DNA of 64,000 nucleotides from Mytilus galloprovincialis (taxonomy: Eukaryota > Mollusca > Bivalvia > Mytilida > Mytilidae): positions 80,997,410 to 81,061,409 of the forward strand of contig NC_134839.1 in the NCBI RefSeq assembly GCF_965363235.1. The letters are read 5' to 3'. Under the pieces are notes generated by a model. It worked only from the letters and a program-made list of their open reading frames with translations, did not search any database and was not told the origin of the DNA. Each line of letters starts with the position of its first letter. Position 1 is the first letter of the stretch. A program made the translations under genes and the position numbers. Below are positions 48,000-62,000 of the stretch, one piece after another.

Positions 48000-48840
48000 T
48001 TAACAGTTTTTAAAATTTCAATGCAGATATACAAAGATGTGGTATGATAGCCAGTGATAAAACTTTCCATTAGTGATCAAATGACGTAGCAGTTGAGTCT
48101 ATTGCTTAAGCTCACACTACACAAAATATTCATTTTCTTGATTAATTCAACATTAAGCAGTCTTTAACCAACCCTTCATTAAATTATGTGTATTCAATCA
48201 TATTTATCTTGATCATAAAAATCATAAACAGTAGTTTTTAGCTACTTAAAAAAGACATATCAATGATACCATGACATTACATATTTATATTATGTTAAAT
48301 AATCTTTGTTCTTATTTTAACGTATTATTGTAAATGTTATCTAAAGAGTCACATAAAGGAAAGCAAACATTGGGGACAATCAAACAATATAAGTCGTAAG
48401 AAAACAAGAAACGCTTCTTTAGTATGATAAATGTTCAGCCCAAGTACCGAGAACATTATAAAAATGAAAAGTTTAAAATTTGAAAAATGAAAATTATCAA
48501 AATTATTGTAAACTTTAAAATTCGAGTGAAAAAAACAATTGCTGATTTAAAGATGCAAGTTAAGTTATGAGATAACAGTATTTGTATTATCCTTTATTCG
48601 TATTTTGAAATGTGAAAGATTTGATCAAAATAGCATTTTTTCGTGAAAAGCTCATTATGAAGTGGCGGTTTGTTAAAGATACTTCCCAAAAACAATTAAC
48701 TAAGTCTTTGTCAACACAATTCATCTGTAAGATGTCAGTTGTTTATATCAGAGTCACTGTGATAGATACCAGATTAAGATTGTGTTTCTCCATTGAAAAA
48801 AAAACCAGATATGTACATTCTGGCCTCTCGTTTTCATGAA
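48000..48840. other. upstream region of dioxygenase copy 3, no gene seen
   Basis: AT-rich. Contains the 5' flank of copy 3, and presumably its promoter and non-coding first exon, but I find no convincing core motif. The ORF at 48612-48839 has no recognisable features. Confidence 0.4.
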
Positions 48841-49867
48841 ACATTCCAACAAGAGTGCACACACTGAAATGTCTCGCCTTCTATACTAATCATTGATATT
48901 ATGTTGATAGTCCTAGGTGTAAAGCTAAGCTTTATTACAACTGTCACATAAACTTAACATTAACCAAGATAACTAAACAAAGACCAATGAACCTTGAAAA
49001 TGAGGTCAAGGTCAGATGAAACATGCCAGGCAGACATGTTCAGCTAACAATGCTTCTATACAACATATATAGTTGACCCATTACTTATAGTTTAAGAAAA
49101 ATAGACCAAAACACAAAAACTTAACACTGTGCAATGAACCATGAAAATGAGGTCAGGGTCAAATAAAACCTGTGTGACTGACATAAAGATCATAAAATAT
49201 TTCCATACACCAAATATAGTTGACCTATGGCATATAGTATTAGATAAAAAGACCAAAACTCAAAAACTTAACTTTGACCACTGAACCATGAAAATGAGGT
49301 CAGGGTCACATGACATCTGCCCGCTAGATATGTACACCTTACAATCATTCCATACAACAAATATAGTAGACCTATTGCATATAGTATGAGAAAAACAGAC
49401 CAAAACACAAAAATTTAACTATAACCACTGAACCATGAAAATGAGGTCAAGGTCAGATGACACCTGCCAGTTGGGCATGTACACCTTACAGTCCTTCCAT
49501 ACACCGAATATACTAGCCCTATTGCTTATAGTATCTGAGATATGGACTTAACCACCAAAACTTAACCTTGTTCACTGATCCATGAAATGAGGTCGAGGTC
49601 AAGTGAAAACTGTCTGACAGACATGAGGACCTTGCAAGGTACGCACATATCAAATATAGTTATCCTATTACTTATAATAAGAGAGAATTCAACATTACAA
49701 AAAATTTGAACTTTTTTTTCAAGTGGTCACTGAACCATGAAAATGAGGTCAAGGACATTGGACATGTGACTGACGGAAACTTCGTAACATGAAGCATCTA
49801 TATACAAAGTATGAAGTATCCAGGTCTTCTACCTTCTAAAATATAAAGCTTTTAAGAAGTGAGCTAA

Positions 49868-49916
49868 CGCCGCCGCCGTAGCCGCCGCCGCCGCCGTAGC
49901 CGCCGCCGCCGCCGGA
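49868..49916. repeat. (GCC)n microsatellite within the pearl-like element
   Basis: Fifteen or so GCC-type triplets, interrupted by GTA. It is one of the very few GC-rich spots in the window. Confidence 0.9.
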
Positions 49917-49929
49917 TCACTATCCCTAT

Positions 49930-49964
49930 GTCGAGCTTTCTGCAACAAAAGTTGCAGGCTCGAC
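49930..49964. repeat. terminal hairpin of the pearl-like element
   Basis: Arms GTCGAGC and GCTCGAC enclose a second pairing, TGCAAC with GTTGCA, around AAAA. It marks the 3' end of the element. Confidence 0.85.
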
Positions 49965-50589
49965 AAAAATTGCAAATTAGACTATTTTTTTTTTAAATTT
50001 CTCCTAAAGCTAAGAATAAAAAGTATTTGTGACCAAGGTTGAGGAGTCGAAGCATCATGTTTCAGTATACTTACTGAAGGGTAGGGAATTGTTTTGATAG
50101 CTTCGGAGCATTACTTACATATTCTTATCACAGGTTGGTTAAAAATACAAAGGACAGTATTACTTTATTATAATTATTAAATCACTGCAATTATTCAGTA
50201 CACATTAGGTGATATACACAAGACAGTTCTATTATTTAAGATAAAACAGATGACTTATGACCATGTATTTGTTTTCACTGCTAAACCGATATTTTTCTTA
50301 AGACGGACTGTTTGTATATAAGCTACTTTAAAATTTACAAAGAGAAAATCATCTAAAATATACTAACCTAATTGTATGTCGTTTTACTCCTCCAGATAAC
50401 CATTTATCTCAAATCTATTTTTAGAACCAAATTTACATATTATACATAATTCAAAGTGTACTACTTTAGTACACGATATCACATGGGTGTTTGACGCTCT
50501 ATGAAATAATTTAGACCTAACATTTAGCGAAAAGGTAAATGTCGACAACAGACAAAACAATCGATCAGAAAATTAACAATTCTCACAAA

Positions 50590-50800
50590 AGGTATAAGTA
50601 AAAAGAACAATACTGAACTTTGAGGAAAATTCAAAACGGAAAATGGCAAAATCAAATGATAAAGCACATCAAAAGAATGGACAACAACTGTCGTATTCCT
50701 GGCTTGGTACAGGCATTTTCAAATGTACAATATGGTGGATTGAACCTGAGTGTATAGCGCTAAACCTCTCATGTGTATGATGCTATTTTTATTATATAAG
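50590..50800 (-). repeat. dispersed mussel repeat ('ATTCCTGGCTTGGTACAGGC' family)
   Basis: It contains 'GGAAAATGGCAAAATCAAAT', 'GGACAACAACTGTCGTATTC', 'TTGGTACAGGCATTTTC' and 'GGTGGATTGAACCTG', matching the copies at 62520-62600 and 22390-22450 in reverse. Confidence 0.75.
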
Positions 50801-50999
50801 CACAGGTTCAATACTGCTACCGGGTGACTATAAGTACAAACGTATATGATCGTATATCATCAGCTCATTAGTCAGTCGTTCGGTACATTATATTTAAGAC
50901 ATCTTTCTTAAATTGTCCGTTTACATATCTTGAAATTATAGAGAAACTATATTGTTCAAAAGTTCCTCAGTCATACCTTACATAGATTAGACCATTCTT

Positions 51000-52220
51000 C
51001 TAATGCCCCCTTTTGGTCATATATATTTTTATGTGTTTCGAAACTTATATCTCGTTAGCTTTCAATTGTGTGCGATTGTAGATTGAAATTCAATCAGATC
51101 GTCGGTATTTCTCTTACACAAACCAAGAACTGTTTGAGCAACGAGGAAAGGCGATTGCAGGTTCTAAGGGTGTGATTTCATTGACAAATTTTATTGCACT
51201 AGATGCTCATGTCATCATATGTCTCTTCAGTGGTGACTCCGTGGCCAAAATATTGAAAAGTCCGAAACCGAATACAAACATTGAAGTGCTGATAATTGCA
51301 AAAAGTATCAAAATTAAATCCAAAACCGAACAATGAATCCGAGCCACACATGCATATGAGATAGATAATATTTTATCCGTATTTTCATGCCTGTACCGAA
51401 GTACTGGCTATTGGATTGAATATATACCCGGGGTCAAACAGTCCTTCTGCAGAGGTATAAACAGAGGGGGGAAAGTCATATTTACTATATTTATTTGCAC
51501 AAACGCATTTATAACAATTGTTTAAAAGTCTCAATATAAAGTACTTTACATTATAAAACATGAAATATCTTTATTGCAACTACCGGTATAATGTCTACAA
51601 TAGGATGTATAAAAGTAAAATGCATCTTAAATATAATATAAATTTCTAATAAGATATTTCTAACTTTAGACATCTCAAAAATATAAGAAGAACATACTTT
51701 CAGTATTTGTAAAGATCAACTGATTAAAATAATTTTGATTTAATAGAGACTATCATTTTTGATAGATTTAAAATCAAAAATATTTTTTGTTTCAAGGGTT
51801 TCTTTGTTCCTTTTATGGTAATAATAACATTGACGTTACCAATTCTATTGCATCAGATGTATAATTTCGAAAGTAACGACTGATGTTCGTTATAGTTATA
51901 AATTTCATTTACCGCCCATCTAAATTTTCCCGATGTGTTAAGTTTCTGATGATGCCTTTGATTTTGGATGTAAATAAAGGCAAAGTAGTATATATATATA
52001 CTTTTGAACATCGGTATACTACTGTTCCCTTTATGTATACTGCTGTTCAAAAGTTATAAATAGATTCGTAGAAAACAAATCCGGGTTACATAATAGTCGA
52101 TTTGTACATTATCGACACGCCTGGGCTCCATCATTAGTTGTAATTAAGCGCTACCGGATTTTATGTATCATGACTTTTGATGTTTTTCTACTGCTTTTGG
52201 TTTTCTGATTCTATATTTAA
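51000..52220. other. intergenic stretch upstream of copy 3, no gene seen
   Basis: AT-rich, with a short (TA)n near 51990 and scraps of dispersed repeats. No supported exon. Confidence 0.45.
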
Positions 52221-52224
52221 TCTC

Positions 52225-52800
52225 ATCCAAAAAGGTGTGTAGCCAAAATGATAATTGTTTGGACTGGTATTGTGAAAATATTTCTATAAAGTTCAAGATT
52301 ACATATTCGGTACATAAGTGCATCACTGTTTGTGATGTCCTGTGCTGTCTGTCATTGGTGAAAGATGTTCGTTGTTGTTCTGCGGTTTGCATGTTGTGTC
52401 GAAATTATATTATGTGTGTGCGCGTTTCTCTGTGTGAGTGGTCTTGTGTGTGTTTTTTGCTGTATTTCTGTCATGTAGTGTTGTCATTTTAGCGATATTT
52501 TTAATCATTGCCATGTAAGCGAGGGGTTTTGCTAGTTATAAATCAGGTTAAACCCACCATGTCTTTCAAATAACCTGTACATAAACAGGAATTGTTATCA
52601 AATAGTTCGTTTCTATGTATGTTGGCGTTTGTAATTTGTTGCACTTCATGCATTGTTCCTGTTGATCCTTTGTCTTCTTCTTGTAGTTGATGTGTTTTCT
52701 TCGATTTAAGTTCGTAAACCGGATTTGTTTTCTCTCAATCGATCTATGACTTTTGAACAGCGTTATACTCTTGTTGCTTTATAGTGATAGGTAGGAAATC
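52225..52800 (+). repeat. dispersed non-coding element, GT-rich part plus shared tail
   Basis: It contains a GT-rich block (52380-52470) and 'GCTAGTTATAAATCAGGTTAAACCCACCAT', a diverged form of the text at 62510-62540. It ends 'TCTCAATCGATCTATGACTTTTGAACAGCGTTATAC', which has a relative at 3720-3755. The overlapping ORFs (52168-52392 and 52235-52492) have no family resemblance. Confidence 0.55.
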
Positions 52801-53084
52801 ATACGAAGAAATGGCTTGCAATACATCAGGCAAAATTTATATGAAATTGTGATAGACTGCATTAATATTATTCCAGTCACACTGTCACAAAATAGATGTA
52901 TCACTTTGAGTCTTTGTAACCTAAAATTTGCAAAGTGAATGACTTTGGGTCTACATAAACTTGACTTTATTTCAGAATTACATGCATAAAGCTAACCAGT
53001 ATTAAATATAACTATATTCCTGATGTCCGGTAAACTATAGATAAATATCTGTGAGATTCAATTACTATGTACTGCATGTAAACA

Positions 53085-56000
53085 TCAGTGTGATAAGTCC
53101 TTTCTTCCGATCATCGTTGTGTTTGTGGAGGGATGTTCAAAGTCTTTTCCAGAAAAATCTGTAAAGTTTGAACATTCTTTCATTGCTGAATCTGGAACCT
53201 GAAATATGAAAATCATTATATAGCATTAAGAATATATCCTGTTTGCTCAAATAAAATAAAATTCTAAGAAAATACTCTACACTGGACATTCTCCTTCTCT
53301 GGCTTCTTTTACAGCTCATGCAATTTCCTCCTTTTTACTTTTACTTTGATGTGTACCGTGTACGTGAACTTATCAGATTTAAACATTGGTAAACTATGTT
53401 TGCCTTTAATTTATTTCTTAAATGGACAATCGCTGTATTATTTGTGAGAACGTAAAAAAGAAAAGGCAACAAGGATATCAAAATTTTAAAGAAGAGCGAC
53501 AAATTATTTTAGACACAGATTATTTATAGTAGTCTGTCCACTTATTAAAGAAGTTCGAGGGATGAAAGTCTGGAAACGGAGTGATATAAAACAAATATTA
53601 ACTGCTAAATATATTTGCATAAACAGTAAAAAGCAGTTGAAAAGAGTTCGACTCATTAGACCAGTAATCTTACAACAGTATTATTAAAATTGCTATCTAT
53701 ACTAACTTTTTTTATTGGCGTATACTGAGCGTGGTGATGCTTTATGACAGAGTCATTAGTTGCCTTGTTGTAACACATCAAGAATCCAAGCCTCCTCATC
53801 TGACTTCTGTTAGGACTGCTATAATGCAACGTATTCGAGTGGAGAAAAAGAACATCTCCTGTCAAATGAAAACTTCAACATGAAACTTCATCCCCTTATG
53901 TACATAATTACAAAAAGTATTAATGTACCAATTTATAAAATTCAATTTTCAATGAAATCAAACATGCTGATAAAGTTATGGCTAAAAGTCATATGATACT
54001 TCCAATTTAAAAAATTATAAACGTGCCGATACTGAATTAATTACTTCCAAGCCACTAATTCACCGATGTGTTCCCGTATGCAGTGACCTTAGTTACGAGA
54101 CCAATTGTAACTTTGTCCACCACACAGCGCAAGTTACAGGTAAAAATCGTGATAGAAGAATGTAAGCAAGCGTGTTCTTGAACTTAGTAATAACAAATTC
54201 TTACAGAACAAATATAATACAAATAATCATTTAAAAACTGTTAAATAATTGTTTAAGTAACAGATTGGAACGCATGGAAAATTAAAAAAAATAAAATGTT
54301 ATATGGCTCTATCAAATCACTCATCTGTCACATTTTCAAAATGCTCTGATTTTACTGTTTATCAAAGTCACGATCCGCTTAATTTTGGCAACAAACTCTA
54401 AATTTTATTAGCTTGCGATCAAGAAGCACTTAGTCAAATATTATTTGTCAATAATACGTTATAAATGTGTAACTGATATAAAAATAAACGTTCATGCAAG
54501 ACTTAGTTTAGTATATTTGCATGCATTGGTTCAATAAATTTTGATAACATTAAATTTCCAGAAACTCGTTTGATACGCCTTTAAAACTGGTCTTAAAGTA
54601 GATGAAATATTTGATAAAAGTGTACAACATCTAAACAAGCTTCTGCGTGTAAAACATGTATCATTTTTCTAAATAAACACTCCGATTTCTCATAGTATTG
54701 TCTCTATTATTTAGAAATAAAAAAGACCAAAAATAATCATACATCCATTGCATCTACTCTAAATATAACCTTTATGAATCGTATGATTAGTTTATTGTGT
54801 AGAAAAGGCGAAAAACCCTACGCAATTGTCATGTTACAATTGAGAAGTTAACTATTGTGGTAAATATATTGGTGTGGTCTAATTATGCGACATCATGACA
54901 AATAGAAAATCGTGAAATAACCGATGATGGTGCATACATTTTATGTGTGAACAATACCATATATATTTAATCAACAAATCAAAAATATAAAAACAGCACT
55001 GGTACATTAGTGAGGTTTACATTTGATGTCATAATAATTTCAATGATTGATAAAGAACTGAAAAGTGTTTTATTTGTATCAGCTACTTTGTTTTCGACTA
55101 TTCATTACAATTATAACTACCAACTGTTTCAAGTGACATATAAAGAATACGGTAAAAGAATATAATTACTCTGTTGTTTATGAAAACCAAACCAGAATGT
55201 CCCTCCAGAATGAATACGACCGGTTTTAAGTAATTAATGTTGCATTCAAACCTTATACTAGTAATTACATAAAACTAACAAAAAAGGAGTTCGCAAATCT
55301 AAGAAATGCATATTTTTCTTAACTTTATACCTCTTTCCATCACAGCGTATATGTGGGGACACCTTTCTTTGATAGATTGCAGTCGGGATTCTTCGGCAAT
55401 CTGATTTTGTCCATCATAAACGTGATGGTCTAAACGTCCACATTTATTAGATCTTGCTAAAACCTACAAAAGAGTCAAACATCTTCAAAATATTCACTAT
55501 AGAATAGAAAAGGCATTGGTTTAATTTGTTCAATAAAATACATTGTTTTCAAGAGAGTTACATATCATTCGAAAAAACTAATCAATTTTCAGTCTTTATT
55601 ATTGTGAGTGTTCTTTCAAAGTAATAAGTATTTTAAACAGATATAAAAAAAAAATCAAACTATTGTGCTTTTTAATCACAGTAGTTTAAAAATATAAGAT
55701 TTGTTTAAAATAGAAATAGAGAATTCTGTAATGAGCAGTACTGTATAATTATCATTTGTTTTTGCAGTACCAATAAGGGGTTTAGTCAGTGAAGCAATTT
55801 ACGATATGAATATACAACTATAGTAAAATATTAAAAACAGTAAAAAATATTTCGTAAACAAGTCGAAAATGTTTTAGAACTTCAAAGTTATAGCACTATA
55901 AAATGTAGTACATAGGCTTTGTTACCATGACTGACTACACAGGCAAAATTTGCTCACGTGAATTTCACATGAATCTCACATGAAATTCATATGAAAAATT

Positions 56001-59000
56001 TCACCTGAGATTCACCTAAAACAAGCTATTACATGAAACTCACCAGGAAATTGTTATGTGAATTTCATGTGAATTGAGATTCATATGATTCTAACGTGAA
56101 AAATTTCACATGAATATCACGTGAACTTTTCAAAAAAGAAATTGGTATTTTTCGTGATATTAACTAAATTTGAAAATTTAGATGTTGTTTATATTAATAC
56201 TTTATTTTAAAAATTTATGTGAATTTCACGTGAACAAAATTCATGTGATTTTCACATGAAATTCACGCGAGTTTCACATGAGATTCATGTGAACCTCACA
56301 TAAATTGATTTCAAGAGAGATTCACGTATAAGTTCGTTTGAGGTGAATTTGACGTGAGATTCACGTATAAGTTCGTTTGAGGCGAAATTCACGTGAATTT
56401 CCCGTGTGATTCACGTGAAATTGATGAGAATCAAATTTGCCTGTGTACTTTTCAAATATGTGATGGCTGAAATTTCCATAACGTCAACTTATAACCAAGA
56501 TTTCTTATTCTGACACCGACACACTGAGTCGGATTTTAAAAAAATTTTCTAACTCAAGAGTTTACAGTCCACAAGAACAAATATCAACCTACTTAGATAC
56601 TCAATTTTTACTACGTGCATGTAGTCTTCGTCCTTAAACTAATTAAAACAAGATAATTGAATGTGAACTTTTATTTTTTTGTTTTAAATTGCCCAATAAA
56701 TACCACCACAAGAAATATTTATTTTCTCTAGGGAGTTTAAACATATCAAAAAAGCAACTTATGGATGTCTCTTAATGAATGTGCAATAATGCAACTATGC
56801 AGCTTAATGGGAACTGTACGATACCTAAATATTTTTTAGTTGGACATGACTGTTACAAAACATTTCATGAAAATGGTAGGAGCTTTTATACTTGAATTTT
56901 TCAAAATAACTCTCTTCTTTCATTTTATTTTCATAAAAATTACCTCTAAACAACCGTTTTCTTTCGTGCTTGGATCTACTGCAACCCAAACAGTCATCAT
57001 ATCAGGGAAAAGGTTTCCATAATGATACCAATATCTGCAGTTCAATTCATATGAAACATTAACATTTACCATAATAACAGCTACCAGTATAATAAAAAAA
57101 ATGTGATATGATTGCGAATAAGAACTATCGACGAGAAACCGAAAGCCGCGGTTGTTAACATAGCAGATTCAGATTGGAACTTCAACAAAAATATCCATGA
57201 AGAGGTCGACCTCCATATGACTAGAAACAAGTACATGTTGGATAGTTATATACTAGTATGCATACATAGCAGGAGACCCTCAACAGGCCCACACACTCCG
57301 ATCTCGCACATGTTTGCAGTTCAATAGTTCCCTCCGTTTTTGTTTGTTACATTCGTTTGTCTTCTTAATCGATTTGTGAGATATGAACATCGTTTAACTT
57401 CTGGTGCCTTAATCCAATAATCATTATCACACATTGAAGGATTTAGGAGATAACTGTATTGTATTTTAAGCTCCGACGGCATCAATTGGGGATTTGATGG
57501 TCGCAAATTAAGTTTACTGTCGACGCGTTAGTGGAGAGAGTAAACGGGTATTTGCGACCATCAGATCTCCAATTGATGCCGTCGGACCTTAAAATACAAT
57601 ATTGTTATCTCCATTCTAATGAAACCGACAGGAAACAACGTTAAAACATGTTTTTAAAATCTGTCATATGCCGTCTACGCTTGCGCGTACGTTCTACAGC
57701 ATCAATTGTCAATTGATGCCATGTAAATAAGTGACGTTATCCAATCAAAATGAACGTTACAAATGTTGTTGCATTAGAAATAACGTTTACGTAAGGGAAT
57801 GAAAATTTCCTTTCTACAGAAGAGGGGCGAAAGATACCAGAGGGACTCATAAATGAAAATAAACTGACAACGCCATGGCTAAAAAAGAAAAAGACAAACA
57901 GACAAACAATAGTACACAAAACACAACATAGAAAACTAAAGAATAAGCAACACGAACCCCACTAAAAATTAGGGGTGATCTCAGGTGCTCCGGAAGGGTA
58001 AGCAGATCCTGCTCCACATTGACACCCGTCGTGTTGCTTATGTGATAACAAATCCGGTATATAATCTAATTCGGTAGGTCACATTGAAGGGGATTATAGT
58101 TATGACGTAAGCAACATATCCGATATCAGTTGTGAAACGGTTATTCCATAACGGTTAACCAACTCGTGATGGCGTCTGTAAAATTTACGAAGAGATGATT
58201 TCAACTTCACCATTTGGAACTCTTGGTTTAATAGCTTCCTTGTGAGCAGCAAACCTCTATCAAGAAAATCATGATAGGAAATGCAAGCACTGTACTCTCG
58301 TATCAATGGGGAGATATATACCCCGTATGCAGGTGCTGCTAGAATGTTGCTACTTACAAATGGAAAGTTCAATTAGGGTTTTTTTTTTTTTAAATATAAC
58401 GTTTACTCATATGTCTGATATCAACAGTTCTTGAGTGAAACGATTTGAAAATATTATAACAATATGATTACCCATAATCTTGATGCCAATATATTGCACC
58501 GGAGACCTTTGGATCCTTCAGAATTAATTTGGAATGATAATGATAAACTTCGCCGTTTAATAACTGCAATTAGAAAATATTAATTAAATTCAATTATGTA
58601 TGTACTTGAAAACCTTCCTGTTAAGAGGTCATTAGATTAGATAATAACCTTGTGGTCTAAGCAAAATACGTTGAAAATTAAACAAAAAACGGGCCTTCAT
58701 ACATGACAGACAATTAAGCCATATGTATCTATTAAGTTAAATGTCCGATTCTAAAATTGTTTTTAATCAAACATAAAAATGTTAAGGATAAAATGTCAGA
58801 TTAAGAAAATTAAAAAAAGAGTTTATACACACCTTCTCACAAGTGTTAACAATTTTCTCTGATCTTGCTGCAATGCCAGTGATGTCACTACCTGGATGTT
58901 TCCACTGAACTCGAACGATCTTATTTTCCTTGTCTTCTAACTGAAAATAAATATGATGCTATAGAGGTGTCCAGACAGTGTCAATCCTTTTGCCATTCAT

Positions 59001-62000
59001 TTTTTACTAATTTTCGAAACTTGGAGTGCATTTTTCATTCATTAATATTTCAGAAAATAAATGCTTATTATTTTTTTCACTTATCAGCTCAAGTTCAATT
59101 TTTTTTGCATAAATTTCCTGTTTACAAAACTTTAATTTTTTCGTAAAAACTAAGGATTTTCTTATCCCAGGCATAGATTACCTTAGCCGTATTTGGCACA
59201 ACCTTTTTTTTTTTTTTTTTTTGGATCCTCAATGCTTTTCAGCTTTGTACTTGTTTGGCTTTATTAATATTTTGATATGAGCGTCACTGATAAGTCTTAT
59301 GTAGACGAAACGCGCGTCTGGCGTACTAAATTAAAATCCTGGTAACTTTGATAACTATTTACATCACTGGGTCGATGACACTGCTGGTGGACGTTTCGTC
59401 CCCGAGGGTATCACCAGCCCAGTAGTCAACACTTCGGTGTTGACATGAATATCAATAATGTGGTCTTTTTTTCCCGTAAATTTCCTGTTTACAAAACTTT
59501 TTTTTTTGGATCCTCAATGCTCTTCAACTTTGTACTTTATGAATATTTTGATATGAACGTCACTGATGAGTCTTATGTAGACGAAACGCGCGTCTGGCGT
59601 ACTAAATTAAAATCCTGGTAACTTTGATAACTATCAATGAGGCATGCAAATATAAAACAATCTGTCAGATAATCAATTTACGGTATCTTGACCTATATGG
59701 TCAGAACTAGTTGTTCAAGAACATTTACAATTTATTACATAATATTTTGAACAACGTATGTTTTAACTTTATTCCTGTTCAATTGTTAAATTTTCTAAAC
59801 ATTTGTTTCTTGTCGTTTGCTTACCGAGTAACGGTTCTCCATAAACTGCTCTGAAGTGACACATTTCTCAATTTTATCTATTTCGTCTTTATCAAACATA
59901 TGTCTTTAAAAAAAACAATAGATTCTTTAAATAAAGTTACATTTTTGTTAACTTCATTTTATCAGACATAAATGGCCTTGGTGGCCTTGTGCTGGTCTTT
60001 GTCACAATTCCTTTCTCAATCTTATAATATTTATGAAGAACTAATACTACTGGTATGTGAATAAAAAAATCATCTAAGATACCAGACTTTTAATCAGCGT
60101 TCCAACTACTTTTTTACTACAGTTTGTTTTTATAGTATGCTGTTACACAACTTTTCCCAGTCATGGGGAGATTCTGTCATATTTAGGGTTTGTTTATTTA
60201 GAATAATTTTAGCATAAATCATGCCATTGTTTTTTTTTAATTGTTTTTCATTTTGTCATGCAGGTACTTTTTCTAGCTCACTATGCGGTGTGAAAGTTCA
60301 TACAATAATCTTTAGTTGTTAACATCAAGTCCCTTGATCGTTGGCCGGCATTTTGTGATAGCATTAAAGTCATATGAAACGATTGACTGATGAAAAATAA
60401 TGGTTATCCAATTCTTGAACCAATGCATGTATATATCATAAACTTAGTCTTCTGTGCAACGCAAATATATCGTAAAATTGTCATTTTTTTTTCTCTCGTC
60501 TGTTATGAGGTGAAAAAATGGCAGCTACTTAATTGTCGTGTTTTAAAGCCGTAGTTTACCGAGGGTCACCTTATTGTAAACAATCAACAAAGAAGCATGG
60601 ATATTGAGCACGTTTTTAACTTGTACAATCACATATTTGTTTATTTCAATGACAGATCCATGTGTTATTCAATCAACGGATTTTTACGAGAAGTGTCACA
60701 CTAAAGCCCCGGTCACAACAGATCGTGCGATTTTTTTTGTCGTTGAAGATCTATAAAATAGTTGTCGTGGCGCTGCAAAATGTCCAAAAAAAATATTTCG
60801 AGTGGTCACATCAGCTACGACATGTCCACGATGATTCCACGATGGGTACAAGACAGTCTCTAAAAAATGTAATTGTACTTTCGTGTGTGTGTCGCAAGTC
60901 GGTCGTGTGACAATCGTGCGATAATCGTACGACAATCGTGAGTTGTTTTGGGCTATTTTTCAGGTTTTCATGTCATGGGTTGTGCGTGTTATTGTCGTAT
61001 CACTATCGTGCCAATGTTGTACGACTGTCGTACCACTTTGATGCGACTCTTAACAAAAGCTCTTAAAACATGTAAGGCTATACCCGCATGAATCCAACGA
61101 AATCACTGGCAGATTCCTATTCCAACTCTTACATCAGTGTACCATACTGCCCAAACATCAGGTGACGTTCGATCCATGGCCTTACCCACCAACGTCGGGT
61201 GTTTCGGTGTTTCTTATACTGTTTACGGGCTCGAATCAATTCTGAAAGGACCATATTTTGCTCTTGTTGTAGTCCGCCAAGGCGCCTATTTAGCAGGGCC
61301 AAGCATAATCGTCGTCTTGTTTAAATGGTAGACGGTATGTTTTTCCAAACATTCATTCCCGCCGAATTGTGCTCTTCTAAATACAACAAAAATATGTTGC
61401 ACGACGAACGTACCACTGTCGTACGACAGACAATCAATCTTGTGCGATCATCGTACGAAATTTGTTATTCGTGAGACAATCGTGCGACTGTATCACGAGT
61501 GTCTTGCGACAGTCATGAGATTGTCGTTAGACAGCCGTACGACGATTGTTTGATTAAAATGAATTATATTGATACCCACGACAATGTGATTATCGCACGA
61601 CAGTCGGACGACGATTGTAAGACACCTTCACGAAAGCCACAAGACAGTGATACGATAAAAAATCGTAGAGCAAAAAAGGTGCATGTCCAATTTTCGTCCC
61701 ACGACAGCGCCACGATGGTCAAAATATCGTACGACTGTCGTGCGATTGTCCTACGACGACCACAGATGATCCGCGATTTGACCAAATTTCATGTCGCGAC
61801 GCAGTATAGATGTGTCGTAGATTCGTTGTGACCAGGGCTTAAGGTCACTCTGCATACGGAAAATATGTCGGCGAATTGCTTTCTGGAAGCAAGCAATTAA
61901 AAAAAGTAACTTTCTTCTAAATGTGTACAAATTAAACACTTCGGTGTTGACATGAATATCAATAATGTGGTCATTTTTATAAATTTCCTGTTTACAAAAC

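Larger units (their letters stand above)
48848..49970 (+). mobile_element. pearl-like element with six 147-bp tandem units
   Basis: The head 'CAACAAGAGTGCACACACTG' is followed by 'AAATGTCTCGCCTT'. Six units then carry 'CCATGAAAATGAGGTCAAGG' at 49001, 49148, 49295, 49442, 49588 and 49744, then a GCC-rich microsatellite. A terminal hairpin closes it (GTCGAGC..TGCAAC with GTTGCAG GCTCGAC, 49930-49964). This composite (short head, core tandem repeats, microsatellite, hairpin tail) is the plan of bivalve pearl-type non-autonomous elements. No protein is encoded. Confidence 0.8.

Noticed and set aside
52235-52492. 85-residue Cys-rich ORF as a secreted peptide
   Set aside because: The Cys and Val richness comes from a GT-rich stretch of a dispersed element. 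No signal peptide cleavage pattern or Cys framework was convincing.
61499-61831. 110-residue ORF as a transposase
   Set aside because: It is a by-product of the palindromic TCGTACGAC body; the opposite strand is open for the same reason, and no catalytic motif is seen.
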